NCBI RefSeq assembly: GCF_020037125.1
Contig: NZ_JAIQDG010000030.1
Span: 62,001-126,000, forward strand
DNA from: Myxococcus sp. RHSTA-1-4
GTDB lineage: Bacteria; Myxococcota; Myxococcia; Myxococcales; Myxococcaceae
Length of the DNA stretch: 64,000 bases
Reading direction: 5' to 3'
The notes below the pieces were generated by a model. It did not search any database and was not told where the DNA came from. It saw nothing but the letters and a program-made list of their open reading frames with translations. The translations under genes were made by a program, and so were the position numbers. This document shows positions 52,480 to 60,994 of the stretch, in pieces (within the stretch, counting starts at the first letter, position 1; each line of letters starts with the position of its first letter).

Positions 52480-54048
52480 ATGCTTCGGTTCCACTCCCGC
52501 TTCCTCGAATCCACTCCCGGAGACCCGCTCAGCGACCGCCGCCCGCGCCAGGTCCATGGCGCGCTCTGGTCGAAGGTGCAGCCGACGCCCGTGTCCGCGC
52601 CGCGCCTGGTCGCCTGGTCTCCCGAGGTCGCGCGGATGCTGGGGCTGGACGAGGCCACGCTGCGCACCCCCGAGGCGACGCAGGTGCTGTCCGGCAACGC
52701 GCTCTGGCCGGGGATGGAGCCCTACGCCGCCAACTACGGCGGGCACCAATTCGGCAACTGGGCCGGGCAGCTCGGGGACGGGCGCGCCATCGTCCTCGGC
52801 GAGCTGCTGGCTCCCGATGGGACGCGCCACGAGCTGCAACTCAAGGGAGCGGGGCCCACGCCCTACTCCCGCCGCGCAGACGGGCGCGCGGTGCTCCGCT
52901 CGTCCATCCGCGAGTTCCTGTGCAGCGAGGCGATGCACCACCTCGGCGTGCCCACCACGCGCGCGCTGTCGCTCGTCGCGACGGGTGACTCAGTCATCCG
53001 GGACATGTTCTATGACGGCAATCCCGAGGCCGAGCCCGGTGCCATCGTCTGCCGCGTCGCGCCCACCTTCCTGCGCTTCGGCAACTTCGAGCTCTGCACG
53101 AGCCGTGGGGACGTGGCGCTGCTGAAGCAGCTCGCGGACTACACGGTGACGCACTTCTTCGCGGAGCTCGGCACGCCGTCCAAGGAGACGTACGCGGCCT
53201 TCTACCGCGAGGTCGCGCGGCGCACGGCGAGGCTCATCGCGCACTGGCAGGCCGTCGGCTTCGTCCACGGCGTGATGAACACCGACAACATGTCGATTCT
53301 GGGCCTCACCATCGACTACGGCCCCTACGGCTGGGTGGACGACTTCAATCCCGGCTGGACGCCCAACACGACCGACGCGGGCCAGCGGCGCTACCGGTTC
53401 GGCAACCAGCCCGCCATCGGGCTGTGGAACGTCGAGCGCCTGGGCGCCGCGCTGATGCCGCTCTTCGACGACGACGAATCACTCGTCGAGGCCGGGATGC
53501 TCGAGTACCAGCGCACCTTCGAGGAGGAGGCCGGGCGGCGCTTCGCCGAGAAGCTCGGGCTGTCCTCTCTGAGGGACGAGGCGGACGTCACCCTGGTGAA
53601 TGGCTGCTTCGCCTGGCTCGCGGCGGAGGAGACGGACATGACCCGCTTCTTCCGCGGCCTGTCCCACGTCGTCACGCTGGCGGAGGCGCCCACGTCACTG
53701 CCTCCGGTGGTGCGCGAGACCTTCTATGGCGAGGTGCCCGAGGCACACGTGGCGAAGGGCGTCGAGTGGCTCTCCGCATGGTGGCACCGCACGCGGCGCG
53801 AGGACGTGCCCCCGGCGGAGCTGGCGCGGCGCATGGATGCCGTGAATCCGAAGTACGTCCTGCGCAACTGGCTCGCCCAGGAGGCCATCGACGCCGCGCA
53901 CGCGGGTGACGACTCGAAGGTGCACACGCTGCTGGACGTGATGCGCAGACCCTTCGAGGACCAGCCCGGCCGCGAGGTGTACGCCTCGAAGCGTCCGGAC
54001 TGGGCGCGCTCGAAGCCGGGCTGCTCCGCGCTCTCGTGCAGTTCCTGA
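52480..54048 (+). CDS. selO: SelO-family protein adenylyltransferase (YdiU/UPF0061)
   Basis: 522 residues, usual length for bacterial SelO. Pseudokinase-like blocks are present: YAANYGGHQFGNWAGQLGDG, the nucleotide-binding ELQLKGAGPTPYSRRADGRA (Lys), RALSLVATGDSVIRD and GFVHGVMNTDNMSILGLTID (the Asn-Thr-Asp-Asn that replaces the kinase HRD), followed by the metal-binding IDYGPYGWVDDFNPG. SelO transfers AMP from ATP to Ser/Thr/Tyr of target proteins and is linked to redox stress. The C-terminus ends CSALSCSS: the Cys three residues from the end stands where vertebrate SelO has selenocysteine. The ATG at 52480 precedes similarity; an upstream in-frame extension is non-coding. Confidence 0.92.
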   Translation: MLRFHSRFLESTPGDPLSDRRPRQVHGALWSKVQPTPVSAPRLVAWSPEVARMLGLDEATLRTPEATQVLSGNALWPGMEPYAANYGGHQFGNWAGQLGDGRAIVLGELLAPDGTRHELQLKGAGPTPYSRRADGRAVLRSSIREFLCSEAMHHLGVPTTRALSLVATGDSVIRDMFYDGNPEAEPGAIVCRVAPTFLRFGNFELCTSRGDVALLKQLADYTVTHFFAELGTPSKETYAAFYREVARRTARLIAHWQAVGFVHGVMNTDNMSILGLTIDYGPYGWVDDFNPGWTPNTTDAGQRRYRFGNQPAIGLWNVERLGAALMPLFDDDESLVEAGMLEYQRTFEEEAGRRFAEKLGLSSLRDEADVTLVNGCFAWLAAEETDMTRFFRGLSHVVTLAEAPTSLPPVVRETFYGEVPEAHVAKGVEWLSAWWHRTRREDVPPAELARRMDAVNPKYVLRNWLAQEAIDAAHAGDDSKVHTLLDVMRRPFEDQPGREVYASKRPDWARSKPGCSALSCSS

Positions 54049-54071
54049 GCGGCCCTGCCATCCTCGCGCCG

Positions 54072-55127
54072 ATGCCTTCCCGTACACACCCCCTCCACAT
54101 CCCCGCCCTCGTGCGCATCAAGCCCGGTGCGCTGGACCGGACCGGCGTCTACCTGGCGCGCGCGGGGCACCGGCGCGTCGTCCTGCTGGTGAGCACCGGC
54201 CTCCAGCCCGCGCTGGCCCAACGCCTGGAGGCCAGCCTCGCGAGGGAGGGCATCTCGCTCATCGCGCGGGAGGAGGTGGACGAGGCGAGCTTCGAGCAGG
54301 CCACCGCGCTGTTCGCCCGCGTGCCCGGAGGCTGCGAGGCCATCATCGGGTTCGGCGGTGGACGCGCCCTGGATGTCGCCAAGTACGTGGCCTTCCTCGC
54401 CGGCCTCCCCTACCTCGCCGTCCCGACGTCCCTCTCGAATGACGGCTTCTGCAGCCCCCAGTCGAGCCTCACGCAGGGAGGAAGGCGCCGCTCGCTGCGC
54501 GCGGCGATGCCGTCCGGCGTGGTCGTCGACACGGATGTATGCCTCCGCGCGCCGGACCCGCTCTGGTGGTCGGGCGTGGGCGACCTCGTCGCGAAGGTGA
54601 CGGCCATCGCCGACTGGAAGCTTGCGTTCCACGCCCGGGGCACCCCGGTGAACGACTTCGCGGCCCTGCTCTCGGACGCGACGGTCTTCCAATTCATGGC
54701 AAGGCCGGTGAGAGACCTGGAGGGAGTCCGCCTCCTGGCCACCTCATTGATGCTGAATGGAATCGCCATGGAGGTGAGCGGCTCGTCACGTCCGGCCAGC
54801 GGCAGCGAGCACCTGCTGTCCCACGCGCTGGATACGCTGGCCAGCCGCCCCCGCCCGCATGGACTCCAGGTCGGAGTCGCCACGTATGTCGTCAGCCGCT
54901 TGCAGGGACAGGGCACGGAGCGCGTGGCCTCCGTGCTGGAGGCCACCGGTTTCTGGCGCGGCATCACCGCGGACCCGCTTTCACGCCGGGAGTGGCTCGA
55001 AGCGGTGCGCCTCGCCCCGACCTTGAAGGAGGACTTCTACACGGTGCTCTCCTCGCGGGATTGCACGCCGGAAGTCGAGGATGTCCTGCGGACGGACCCT
55101 CAATTGCGGGGCTGTTTCGTTGACTGA
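54072..55127 (+). CDS. Glycerol-1-phosphate dehydrogenase-type enzyme (AraM/EgsA-like)
   Basis: About 351 residues of the iron-containing alcohol-dehydrogenase superfamily. The NAD(P)-binding loop is IIGFGGGRALDVAKYVAFLA. PTSLSNDGFCSPQSSL matches the PTxxSxDGxxSxxSS block of G1P dehydrogenases. Metal ligands are the Asp in GVGDLVAKVTAIADWKLA and the His residues in SGSEHLLSHALD and RPHGLQVGVATYV. The family reduces dihydroxyacetone phosphate to sn-glycerol 1-phosphate, the archaeal lipid backbone; Bacillus AraM is a bacterial example. It follows selO by 23 bp on the same strand. A GTG at 54036 overlapping selO is the alternative start. Confidence 0.82.
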   Translation: MPSRTHPLHIPALVRIKPGALDRTGVYLARAGHRRVVLLVSTGLQPALAQRLEASLAREGISLIAREEVDEASFEQATALFARVPGGCEAIIGFGGGRALDVAKYVAFLAGLPYLAVPTSLSNDGFCSPQSSLTQGGRRRSLRAAMPSGVVVDTDVCLRAPDPLWWSGVGDLVAKVTAIADWKLAFHARGTPVNDFAALLSDATVFQFMARPVRDLEGVRLLATSLMLNGIAMEVSGSSRPASGSEHLLSHALDTLASRPRPHGLQVGVATYVVSRLQGQGTERVASVLEATGFWRGITADPLSRREWLEAVRLAPTLKEDFYTVLSSRDCTPEVEDVLRTDPQLRGCFVD

Positions 55128-55168
55128 GGGTGTGTTTATTACTCGACAGTTGGAAAATTAAAGCAACA

Positions 55169-55184
55169 TTGCTCTTTAGAGTAA
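55169..55184. promoter_or_regulatory. Inverted repeat in the AT-rich chemoreceptor promoter
   Basis: TTGCTCT-TT-AGAGTAA, with one mismatch between arms, lies 62-77 bp before the ATG at 55246, in a notably AT-rich 118-bp gap. It is a promoter or operator candidate for the chemoreceptor gene. Confidence 0.4.
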
Positions 55185-55245
55185 CAAAAGAGGTAGGTAA
55201 GACCCATTTACAGACGCACCCAATGCGGCCGACCATGCGAGGGCC

Positions 55246-57435
55246 ATGGACGTCCCCCGCGCCTCGACTGCTCGTGCGTCCCGCACGCTCATCCCGTCAC
55301 GTTCTCCGCACGGCTTCGGTCCGCGGCCAAAACGCCTCTTCCGGGCGCTCGCGCGCTTCGCCACGTGGAGCTGCGCGCTGCTCCTGCTGCTCGCGCTGAC
55401 ACCCGCGGCCCAGGCGGCCGAAGGGGGGCAGCCCGTCCCCGTGGTCGATGGGTGGCGCTACCGCTGGGGTGACTCGCCGGTGGGCGCGGACGGCGTGCCC
55501 GCGTGGGCGAAGGATGCCGGGCAGCAGGGCTGGCGCTCCATGGAGGCGCTCAAGGAGCCTCCCGAGCGTGGCGACAACACCTTCGTGTGGATCAGCATCC
55601 CGGTGCCCGACGGCGGCTGGAACGAGCCGGCCCTCTTCCTGGGCGAGGTCACCAACGCCGTCGAGGTGTACGCGGCCGGGCGGAACGTCTACACGAGCGG
55701 GACGCTGAACCGCTCGGGCTACGAGGTAACGGAGAACCTCTCCTGGCACCTGGTGCCGCTGCCGCGCGAGGCGCTCGGCGGGCGGGTGCTGCTTCGCATC
55801 CAGTCCAACAACCCCAACATCGGCGTGTTCCAGAACGCCCAGGTGGGCGCGCACCACGAGCTGCTCGCCTTCCATACCCGCGAAGGTCAGGTTCCCTTCA
55901 TCACGGGCATCCTCATGCTCGCCGTGGCCATCGGGGCCGGTGGCGCCTTCATCATCCACTGGCGGCGGCGGATGCTCGCGGGACTGGCCGTGTTCGCCGC
56001 CAGCGGTGGCCTGCTGCTGGTGAGCCTGAGCGGCCTGCCCGACCCGCTCTGGGGCACGGCGGCCGTCGCGACGCGGGGCATGATTGTCAGCGTCTTCATG
56101 CTGACGCCCGGCCTCATGGCCTTCGTCTCGGATGCGCTCCTGGACAACCGGGTGAAGTGGTTCCTCAAGGGGTCGGTGGTGTTCTCCGCCATCGCCGGCG
56201 TGTGCGCGCTCATCACCCTCGTGGACCTGGGCACCGGCCAGCGGCTGATGGTGCCCTTCATGCCCCCCGGCATCGTCTGCCTGCTGGTGTGCCTGGGCCT
56301 GGCGGGGGCGGAGGCGTGGCGTGGCAACCCCGACGCCCGTCTCTTCCTCTTCGGCTTCTGCGTCCTCGTCATCTCCATCGTCATCAACCTGCTCCCCGTG
56401 CTCGGAGTGGTGGACTGGACGCTCGGCAACGTCACCCACTGGGGCTACCTCGCGCTCACCCTGTCGCTGCTCGCGGTGGTGGCGCGCCGCTCCATCGAAG
56501 TGGTCCGCGCGCTGGAGCTCCACACGCAGCAGCTCGAGGAGCGGCAGCATGAGGTGCGCAGCCTGGCGGAGCGCATGGGCACCGGCGCCGGCGAGCTCGC
56601 CACGGTGGTGCAGCAGCTGCGCGCGTCGAGCGACCAGCAGACCGAGGGCGTCAGCCGGCAGGCGGCGGCGCTCCAGGAGGCGGAGCAGACGGTGAAGGAG
56701 ATCCGCCGGACCTCGCTGATGACGGCGGAGAAGGCCAGCGCGCTCGCGGCGTCCGCGGAGAACGCGGAGCAGGTGGGACGCGAGGGCACGGCGGCCCTGG
56801 AGCGCACGCTGTCGGACCTCGCGGCCATCCGCACCGAGGTGTCGGAGATGGCCCGGCGCATCCTCGCGCTCGACGAGCGGACGCGGGAGGTCTCCGGCAT
56901 CGTGGACTCGGTGAAGGACCTGGCGGACCAGTCCAACATGCTGGCCATCAACGCCGCCATCGAGGCGGCGCGCAGCGGCGAGAGCGGCCGGGGCTTCGGC
57001 GTGGTGGCGCGGGAGATGCGCGGCCTCGCGGACCAGTCCATCCAGGCCACGCACCGCATCCGCGCGGTGCTCGACGGCGTGAGCAAGAGCATGCGCGAGG
57101 CCGCCCTCTCCAGTGAGAAGGGCGACGAGCGCGTCCGTCAGAGCCTGGATGCCGTGCGCACCTCCAGCGCCCAGTTCCAGGAGCTGGCCATCATCATCGC
57201 GGACACCGGCGCGAGCGTGCGGCAGATCACCGCCGCCGTCAGCGCGCAGGACGCCGGCACCCACCAGATGGCCCAGGCCATCCAGGAGCTGTCCGGACAG
57301 ATGCAGCGCACGCTGAAGACGGTGCAGGAGACCCAGGAGGCCACCCGCTCCGTCCAGGCGCTGGCGGAGAGCATGGCGGGCATGGCCACCCAGACGCTCA
57401 AGTCCAAGGACCCCAGCGAGGCCGCGGCCCGCTGA
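55246..57435 (+). CDS. Methyl-accepting chemotaxis protein with 7TM (7TMR-DISM) sensor
   Basis: 729 residues. A basic N-terminus and a signal helix (WSCALLLLLALTPAAQAA) are followed by a periplasmic beta-sandwich (about 65-210; NTFVWISIPVPDGGWNEPAL, VLLRIQSNNPNIGVF) of the 7TMR-DISMED2 kind, then seven membrane helices (about 215-405), a coiled linker and a signalling domain whose hairpin tip reads DQSNMLAINAAIEAARSGES followed by GRGFGVVA. It lacks an evident HAMP. No che genes are nearby, so its signalling array is elsewhere. ATG 55246 is the first in frame after an AT-rich promoter. Confidence 0.88.
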   Translation: MDVPRASTARASRTLIPSRSPHGFGPRPKRLFRALARFATWSCALLLLLALTPAAQAAEGGQPVPVVDGWRYRWGDSPVGADGVPAWAKDAGQQGWRSMEALKEPPERGDNTFVWISIPVPDGGWNEPALFLGEVTNAVEVYAAGRNVYTSGTLNRSGYEVTENLSWHLVPLPREALGGRVLLRIQSNNPNIGVFQNAQVGAHHELLAFHTREGQVPFITGILMLAVAIGAGGAFIIHWRRRMLAGLAVFAASGGLLLVSLSGLPDPLWGTAAVATRGMIVSVFMLTPGLMAFVSDALLDNRVKWFLKGSVVFSAIAGVCALITLVDLGTGQRLMVPFMPPGIVCLLVCLGLAGAEAWRGNPDARLFLFGFCVLVISIVINLLPVLGVVDWTLGNVTHWGYLALTLSLLAVVARRSIEVVRALELHTQQLEERQHEVRSLAERMGTGAGELATVVQQLRASSDQQTEGVSRQAAALQEAEQTVKEIRRTSLMTAEKASALAASAENAEQVGREGTAALERTLSDLAAIRTEVSEMARRILALDERTREVSGIVDSVKDLADQSNMLAINAAIEAARSGESGRGFGVVAREMRGLADQSIQATHRIRAVLDGVSKSMREAALSSEKGDERVRQSLDAVRTSSAQFQELAIIIADTGASVRQITAAVSAQDAGTHQMAQAIQELSGQMQRTLKTVQETQEATRSVQALAESMAGMATQTLKSKDPSEAAAR

Positions 57436-57465
57436 GGCAGCGGCCTCACCCGCCTGCTTCGGGAA

Positions 57466-58329
57466 CTACCCCGCCTGGGCCACGGGAGCCTCGGCGGGCT
57501 CGGGCAGCGCGTCGAACTGCTCGAACGGGTTCTCCAGCATCTCGCGCAGGGTGTTGGCGAGCACCCCCGCGTGGAAGCCGTCGATGAAGCGGTGGTCGAA
57601 GGTGGCGTTGATGTTCATCACCTTGCCCGGCACCACCTTGCCGTCCTCCACCACCGGCACCTCCTTCACCGCGCCCGGCGCGACGAAGATGGGGACGCGG
57701 GTGTAGGGCGCCAGCGGCACGTACGCCGTGTCCAGGCCCAGCGAGCCCACGTTGGTGATGATGGCCGAGCCGAACGCGTCCTTCGGCATGCCGAACCGGC
57801 TCAGGTCCAGGTTCAGCGTGTACATGAAGAAGGACAGCAGCCAGGTGAAGGTGTTGAGGAAGAGGTACGGAATCTTCTGGATGGTGCTCTTGCCCTTCTC
57901 CAGCGCCACGTCGCGGCGCTCGCGCACGCGGCGCACCGCCTCCTCCAGGTCCGCGGCAATGTCCTTCAGGTTCTTCTTGTCCGCGTCCTCGATGCGCGCC
58001 GAGGTGAGGTCCACCTTGCCGCCGTCCGTCTGCACCACCAGCGTGGAGAGCGTCACGCGCTGGCGCAGATAGATTTTGTTGAAGCGGAGGATGGCGTTGG
58101 CCTCCGGGCAGCGGCGCAGCGCCTCACCCATGGCCTTGGCCACCAGGTGCGTCACCGTGAGCCGCACGCCGGTGCGCTGGCGGAAGGCCTCGATGTACGC
58201 CATCGCCTTGTCCATGCGCACGGTCAGCGTCCCGTAGACGGTGGGGTCATACGCCGTCTTCCAGCTTCCGATCGCCAGCTTGCGGAAGCTCGACAGGTCC
58301 CGCTTCGGAATCAACTCCAGGTGCGCCAT
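57466..58329 (-). CDS. Stand-alone E2 acyltransferase catalytic domain (2-oxoacid dehydrogenase type)
   Basis: 287 residues. It contains only the catalytic domain of E2 chains: YGTLTVRMDKAMAYIEAFR, then VTHLVAKAMGEALRRCPEAN, GSAIITNVGSLGLDTAYVPL and the active-site DHRFIDG at 245-251 in NATFDHRFIDGFHAG. The lipoyl and E1/E3-binding domains of normal E2 proteins (400-500 residues) are absent. An insertion at about 150-175 (IPYLFLNTFTWLLSFFMYTL) is hydrophobic and could touch a membrane. GAG precedes ATG 58329. It may acetylate small molecules like chloramphenicol acetyltransferase, which shares the fold; this is inference. Confidence 0.82.
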   Translation of the reverse strand: MAHLELIPKRDLSSFRKLAIGSWKTAYDPTVYGTLTVRMDKAMAYIEAFRQRTGVRLTVTHLVAKAMGEALRRCPEANAILRFNKIYLRQRVTLSTLVVQTDGGKVDLTSARIEDADKKNLKDIAADLEEAVRRVRERRDVALEKGKSTIQKIPYLFLNTFTWLLSFFMYTLNLDLSRFGMPKDAFGSAIITNVGSLGLDTAYVPLAPYTRVPIFVAPGAVKEVPVVEDGKVVPGKVMNINATFDHRFIDGFHAGVLANTLREMLENPFEQFDALPEPAEAPVAQAG

Positions 58330-58525
58330 GGTCTCCTCGTGACGGATGCGCGGTGAGCCCGCCAGTGTCGCGGCTCCCCCTACCTACCCGTTCCCCTCAC
58401 CGCAATGCATGACGCACCAGGACGTAGAGGTTCACCCGGGGGCAATCCCAGGCTCGGGCGGCCCTCCGTACCGGCCGTGCCTTGACAGTCCCGGCGTCAA
58501 CGCCTCCCTGGTAGCTTCGGCCGAC

Positions 58526-60265
58526 GTGAGTGAGTCCCCGGCCATCCGATTCGGCAAGTACGAGCTGCAGGAGCGCCTGGGCACCGGCGGTATGGCCGTG
58601 GTGTACCGGGCCCTGTACACGGCGGCGCCCGGCGTCACGAAGCCCGTGGTCATCAAGCGCGTGCTGAGCACCTATGCGGAGGACCCGGCCTTCGCGCAGA
58701 TGTTCCTCAACGAGGCGCGCATCTCGGTGGGGCTGAGCCACGGCAACATCGTGCAGGTGTTCGACTTCGGCCAGGTGGACGGCGAGTACTTCCTGGCCAT
58801 GGAGTTGGTGGACGGGCAGACCCTGGGCCGGGTGCTCAAGGCAGCCAGGGCGAAGGGACTGGCCTGCCTCCCCGCGCCGCTGGCGGTGGGCATCGCCCTG
58901 GAGATGTGCCGGGGGCTGCACCACGCCCACACCCGGCTGGACGCGCGAGGTGAGCCGCTCGGCGTGGTGCACCGGGACCTCTCTCCGGACAACGTGCTGC
59001 TGAGCTACGAGGGGGAGGTGAAGCTGACCGACTTCGGCATCGCCAAGGCGCGGCTCGCGGGCAGGCCGGAGACGGAGGTGGGCATCGTCAAGGGCAAGTA
59101 CCTCTACTTCTCGCCGGAGCAGGCGCGTGGCGAGGCGCTGGATGCCCGCTCCGACGTCTATACGGTGGGCACGGTGCTGTACCAGATGCTGTGCGGCCAG
59201 CGGCCGGTGGATGCCACGGGTGAGTGGGAGGTGATGCGCCGCATCTCGGAGGGAGAGCTGACGCCCGCGCACACCCTCAACCCCACGCTGGACTCCGACC
59301 TGCTGGGCATCCTCCAGCTCGCGCTGGCCACCTCGCGGGACAAGCGATACCTGAGCGCCGAGGCCATGCAGCAGTCCCTGTCCGACTGGCTCGGCTTCCG
59401 TGCCCCGCGCTTCCCGGCCAACGCCCGCAAGCACTTCATGAGCTGGCTCTTCCAGGAGGACCTCACCGCCATGAAGCGAGCGCCTGGCGTCCCTCCGGAC
59501 TTCCTCGCGCAATTGCAGTCGTGGCGTGGCAGGAGTGCCGCCCCGGCGCCCGCGCCGGAGCACCGCGCGATGACGCCTCTCAGCCCGCCCCGGGCCTCAC
59601 CCGCGGGGAGACCCGCGCTGGGAGCGGGGAGTGCCGCCACCTCCACCGCCACGCCCCCGTCGCGCGCGAGCATGCGGTCGCGCTTCCATGCGCGCCTGCC
59701 GCGCCGCTCGGTCGTGGTGAAGACCGTCCTTGGCGCGCTCCTCGTGGCCACCCTGGGCATCGTGGGCACGACGGTGTTCTGGGTGTCACACGCCCGGGAG
59801 GACCGCTCCCCGGCGGCCTCCCCTGCCCCGCTTCCGGCAGACACGCCCGCGCCCGCGGTGGCGGAGCATCGTCCGCCGGAGCCCGCCACCTCGCCGTCCA
59901 CGACGGCATCGGCACCGGCGGAGCCCGCCACCGTGGAGCCCTCCTCCGCGCAGCCGCCCACCCCGGCGCCGGCTCCGGCGGAGCCCTCACCAGCGGATGA
60001 GCCCCGCCTCGCGCTCGAGAACGGGCTGTACTGGCTGTCTCGCGCGGACGACAACAGGGCGCTGGGCTGGTTCCAGCAGTGCCTGCAACACGACCGGTCC
60101 TCCGCGCGGTGTCACCTGGAGCTGGCCCGCATCTTCGCGCGACGGGGCGCCATCAAGGATGCGATGAGACACTTCACCCACCATCTGGCCCTGGAGCACG
60201 AAGGCCCATCAGCCGAGGAGGCGCGGAGATATTTGAAGCTCTACGCAGGCTCGGACCCTCCGTGA
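58526..60265 (+). CDS. Serine/threonine protein kinase with membrane helix and TPR-like tail
   Basis: About 579 residues from GTG 58526. The kinase domain (about 10-280) has GTGGMAVVYRA, catalytic Lys in VVIKRV, VHRDLSPDNVLL and LTDFGIAKAR, and an activation loop ending in GKYLYFSPEQARGE. A Pro/Ala-rich stretch, one membrane helix (VVVKTVLGALLVATLGIVGT) and a Pro/Glu-rich linker lead to a short TPR-like tail (RALGWFQQCLQHDRSSARCH, then ARIFARRGAIKDAMRHFTHH). This is the common Pkn layout of myxobacteria. The true start is uncertain: the frame is open to 58346, but kinase similarity begins just after 58526. Confidence 0.88.
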   Translation: MSESPAIRFGKYELQERLGTGGMAVVYRALYTAAPGVTKPVVIKRVLSTYAEDPAFAQMFLNEARISVGLSHGNIVQVFDFGQVDGEYFLAMELVDGQTLGRVLKAARAKGLACLPAPLAVGIALEMCRGLHHAHTRLDARGEPLGVVHRDLSPDNVLLSYEGEVKLTDFGIAKARLAGRPETEVGIVKGKYLYFSPEQARGEALDARSDVYTVGTVLYQMLCGQRPVDATGEWEVMRRISEGELTPAHTLNPTLDSDLLGILQLALATSRDKRYLSAEAMQQSLSDWLGFRAPRFPANARKHFMSWLFQEDLTAMKRAPGVPPDFLAQLQSWRGRSAAPAPAPEHRAMTPLSPPRASPAGRPALGAGSAATSTATPPSRASMRSRFHARLPRRSVVVKTVLGALLVATLGIVGTTVFWVSHAREDRSPAASPAPLPADTPAPAVAEHRPPEPATSPSTTASAPAEPATVEPSSAQPPTPAPAPAEPSPADEPRLALENGLYWLSRADDNRALGWFQQCLQHDRSSARCHLELARIFARRGAIKDAMRHFTHHLALEHEGPSAEEARRYLKLYAGSDPP

Positions 60266-60351
60266 CTCGGATCGGCCACACCGCGGCCGCGCTTTTTCAT
60301 GAGACAGAGGGCGCGTGGCGTATCGGTCGCGGCATGAGTTAGACAGATGGC

Positions 60352-60981
60352 ATGCACCCATCCTTCTCGCGTGTCATGAGCGCTGTCGCCTGCTCCTTCT
60401 TCCTGGCCGTGGGCCTGGCCGGCTGTGGTGATGATGACGAGGTCAGCTCCGACGAGCAGGCCCGTCGCGCGTACCTGGGGCTCGACGAGTCCATCAGCAA
60501 GGCCCTGCAGCTCGGCTTCGACGGCTTCAACGCCGCGTCGAGCGCCAACATCCCGCCCCAGACGACGACGGGCGCTGCCGCGGGCACCCTGGTCATCAAC
60601 GGGCAGGTGGACCAGGGCTCCTCCGACAACAAGGGCATGCGCCTGCGCGTCGGCATGACCGGCTATTCCGACGGTGAAATCACCGTGAGCGAGGACGAGG
60701 AGCCGGTGAACATCACCTACGCGTCCAACACCGACACCACGCTGCAGCCGGAGCTGACCCTCCAGCTTCGCAACATCCCGGGCGGCACCTTCACCGGGAC
60801 GCTCGTGGGTGACTACGACATGACCGGGGACCTGGCGGGCAAGGTCACCCTGAACCTGAGCCTGACCGGCGACATCGAGGACGACGGCACCGGCAAGGTC
60901 CGGCGCGTCGCCGGCAGCACCCGGGTGACGGGGACCGCCACCTCGGGTGACGGCACGTACAACGTGGACGTCACCCGCTAG
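60352..60981 (+). CDS. Lipoprotein of unknown function
   Basis: 209 residues. The signal peptide ends in the lipobox VGLAGC (Cys 25), followed by an acidic GDDDE stretch, a helix (ESISKALQLGFDGFNAASSA) and a beta-rich domain (GTLVINGQVDQGSSDNKGMR, then PELTLQLRNIPGGTFTGTLV, AGKVTLNLSLTGDIEDDG). Repeated edge strands suggest a small barrel or lipocalin-like sandwich. The ATG is 86 bp downstream of the kinase gene. Myxobacterial lipoproteins of this type lack known roles. Confidence 0.65.
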   Translation: MHPSFSRVMSAVACSFFLAVGLAGCGDDDEVSSDEQARRAYLGLDESISKALQLGFDGFNAASSANIPPQTTTGAAAGTLVINGQVDQGSSDNKGMRLRVGMTGYSDGEITVSEDEEPVNITYASNTDTTLQPELTLQLRNIPGGTFTGTLVGDYDMTGDLAGKVTLNLSLTGDIEDDGTGKVRRVAGSTRVTGTATSGDGTYNVDVTR

Positions 60982-60994
60982 CGAACGCGCGCCC

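Noticed and set aside
55297-57264. Long antisense open frame opposite the chemoreceptor gene
   Set aside because: It is Arg/His/Gly-rich with no domain pattern, typical of the shadow of a high-GC gene; the plus-strand chemoreceptor explains the region fully.
60278-60300. Terminator suggested by CGCGGCCGCG followed by a T-run
   Set aside because: The palindrome has no loop and cannot form a normal terminator hairpin.
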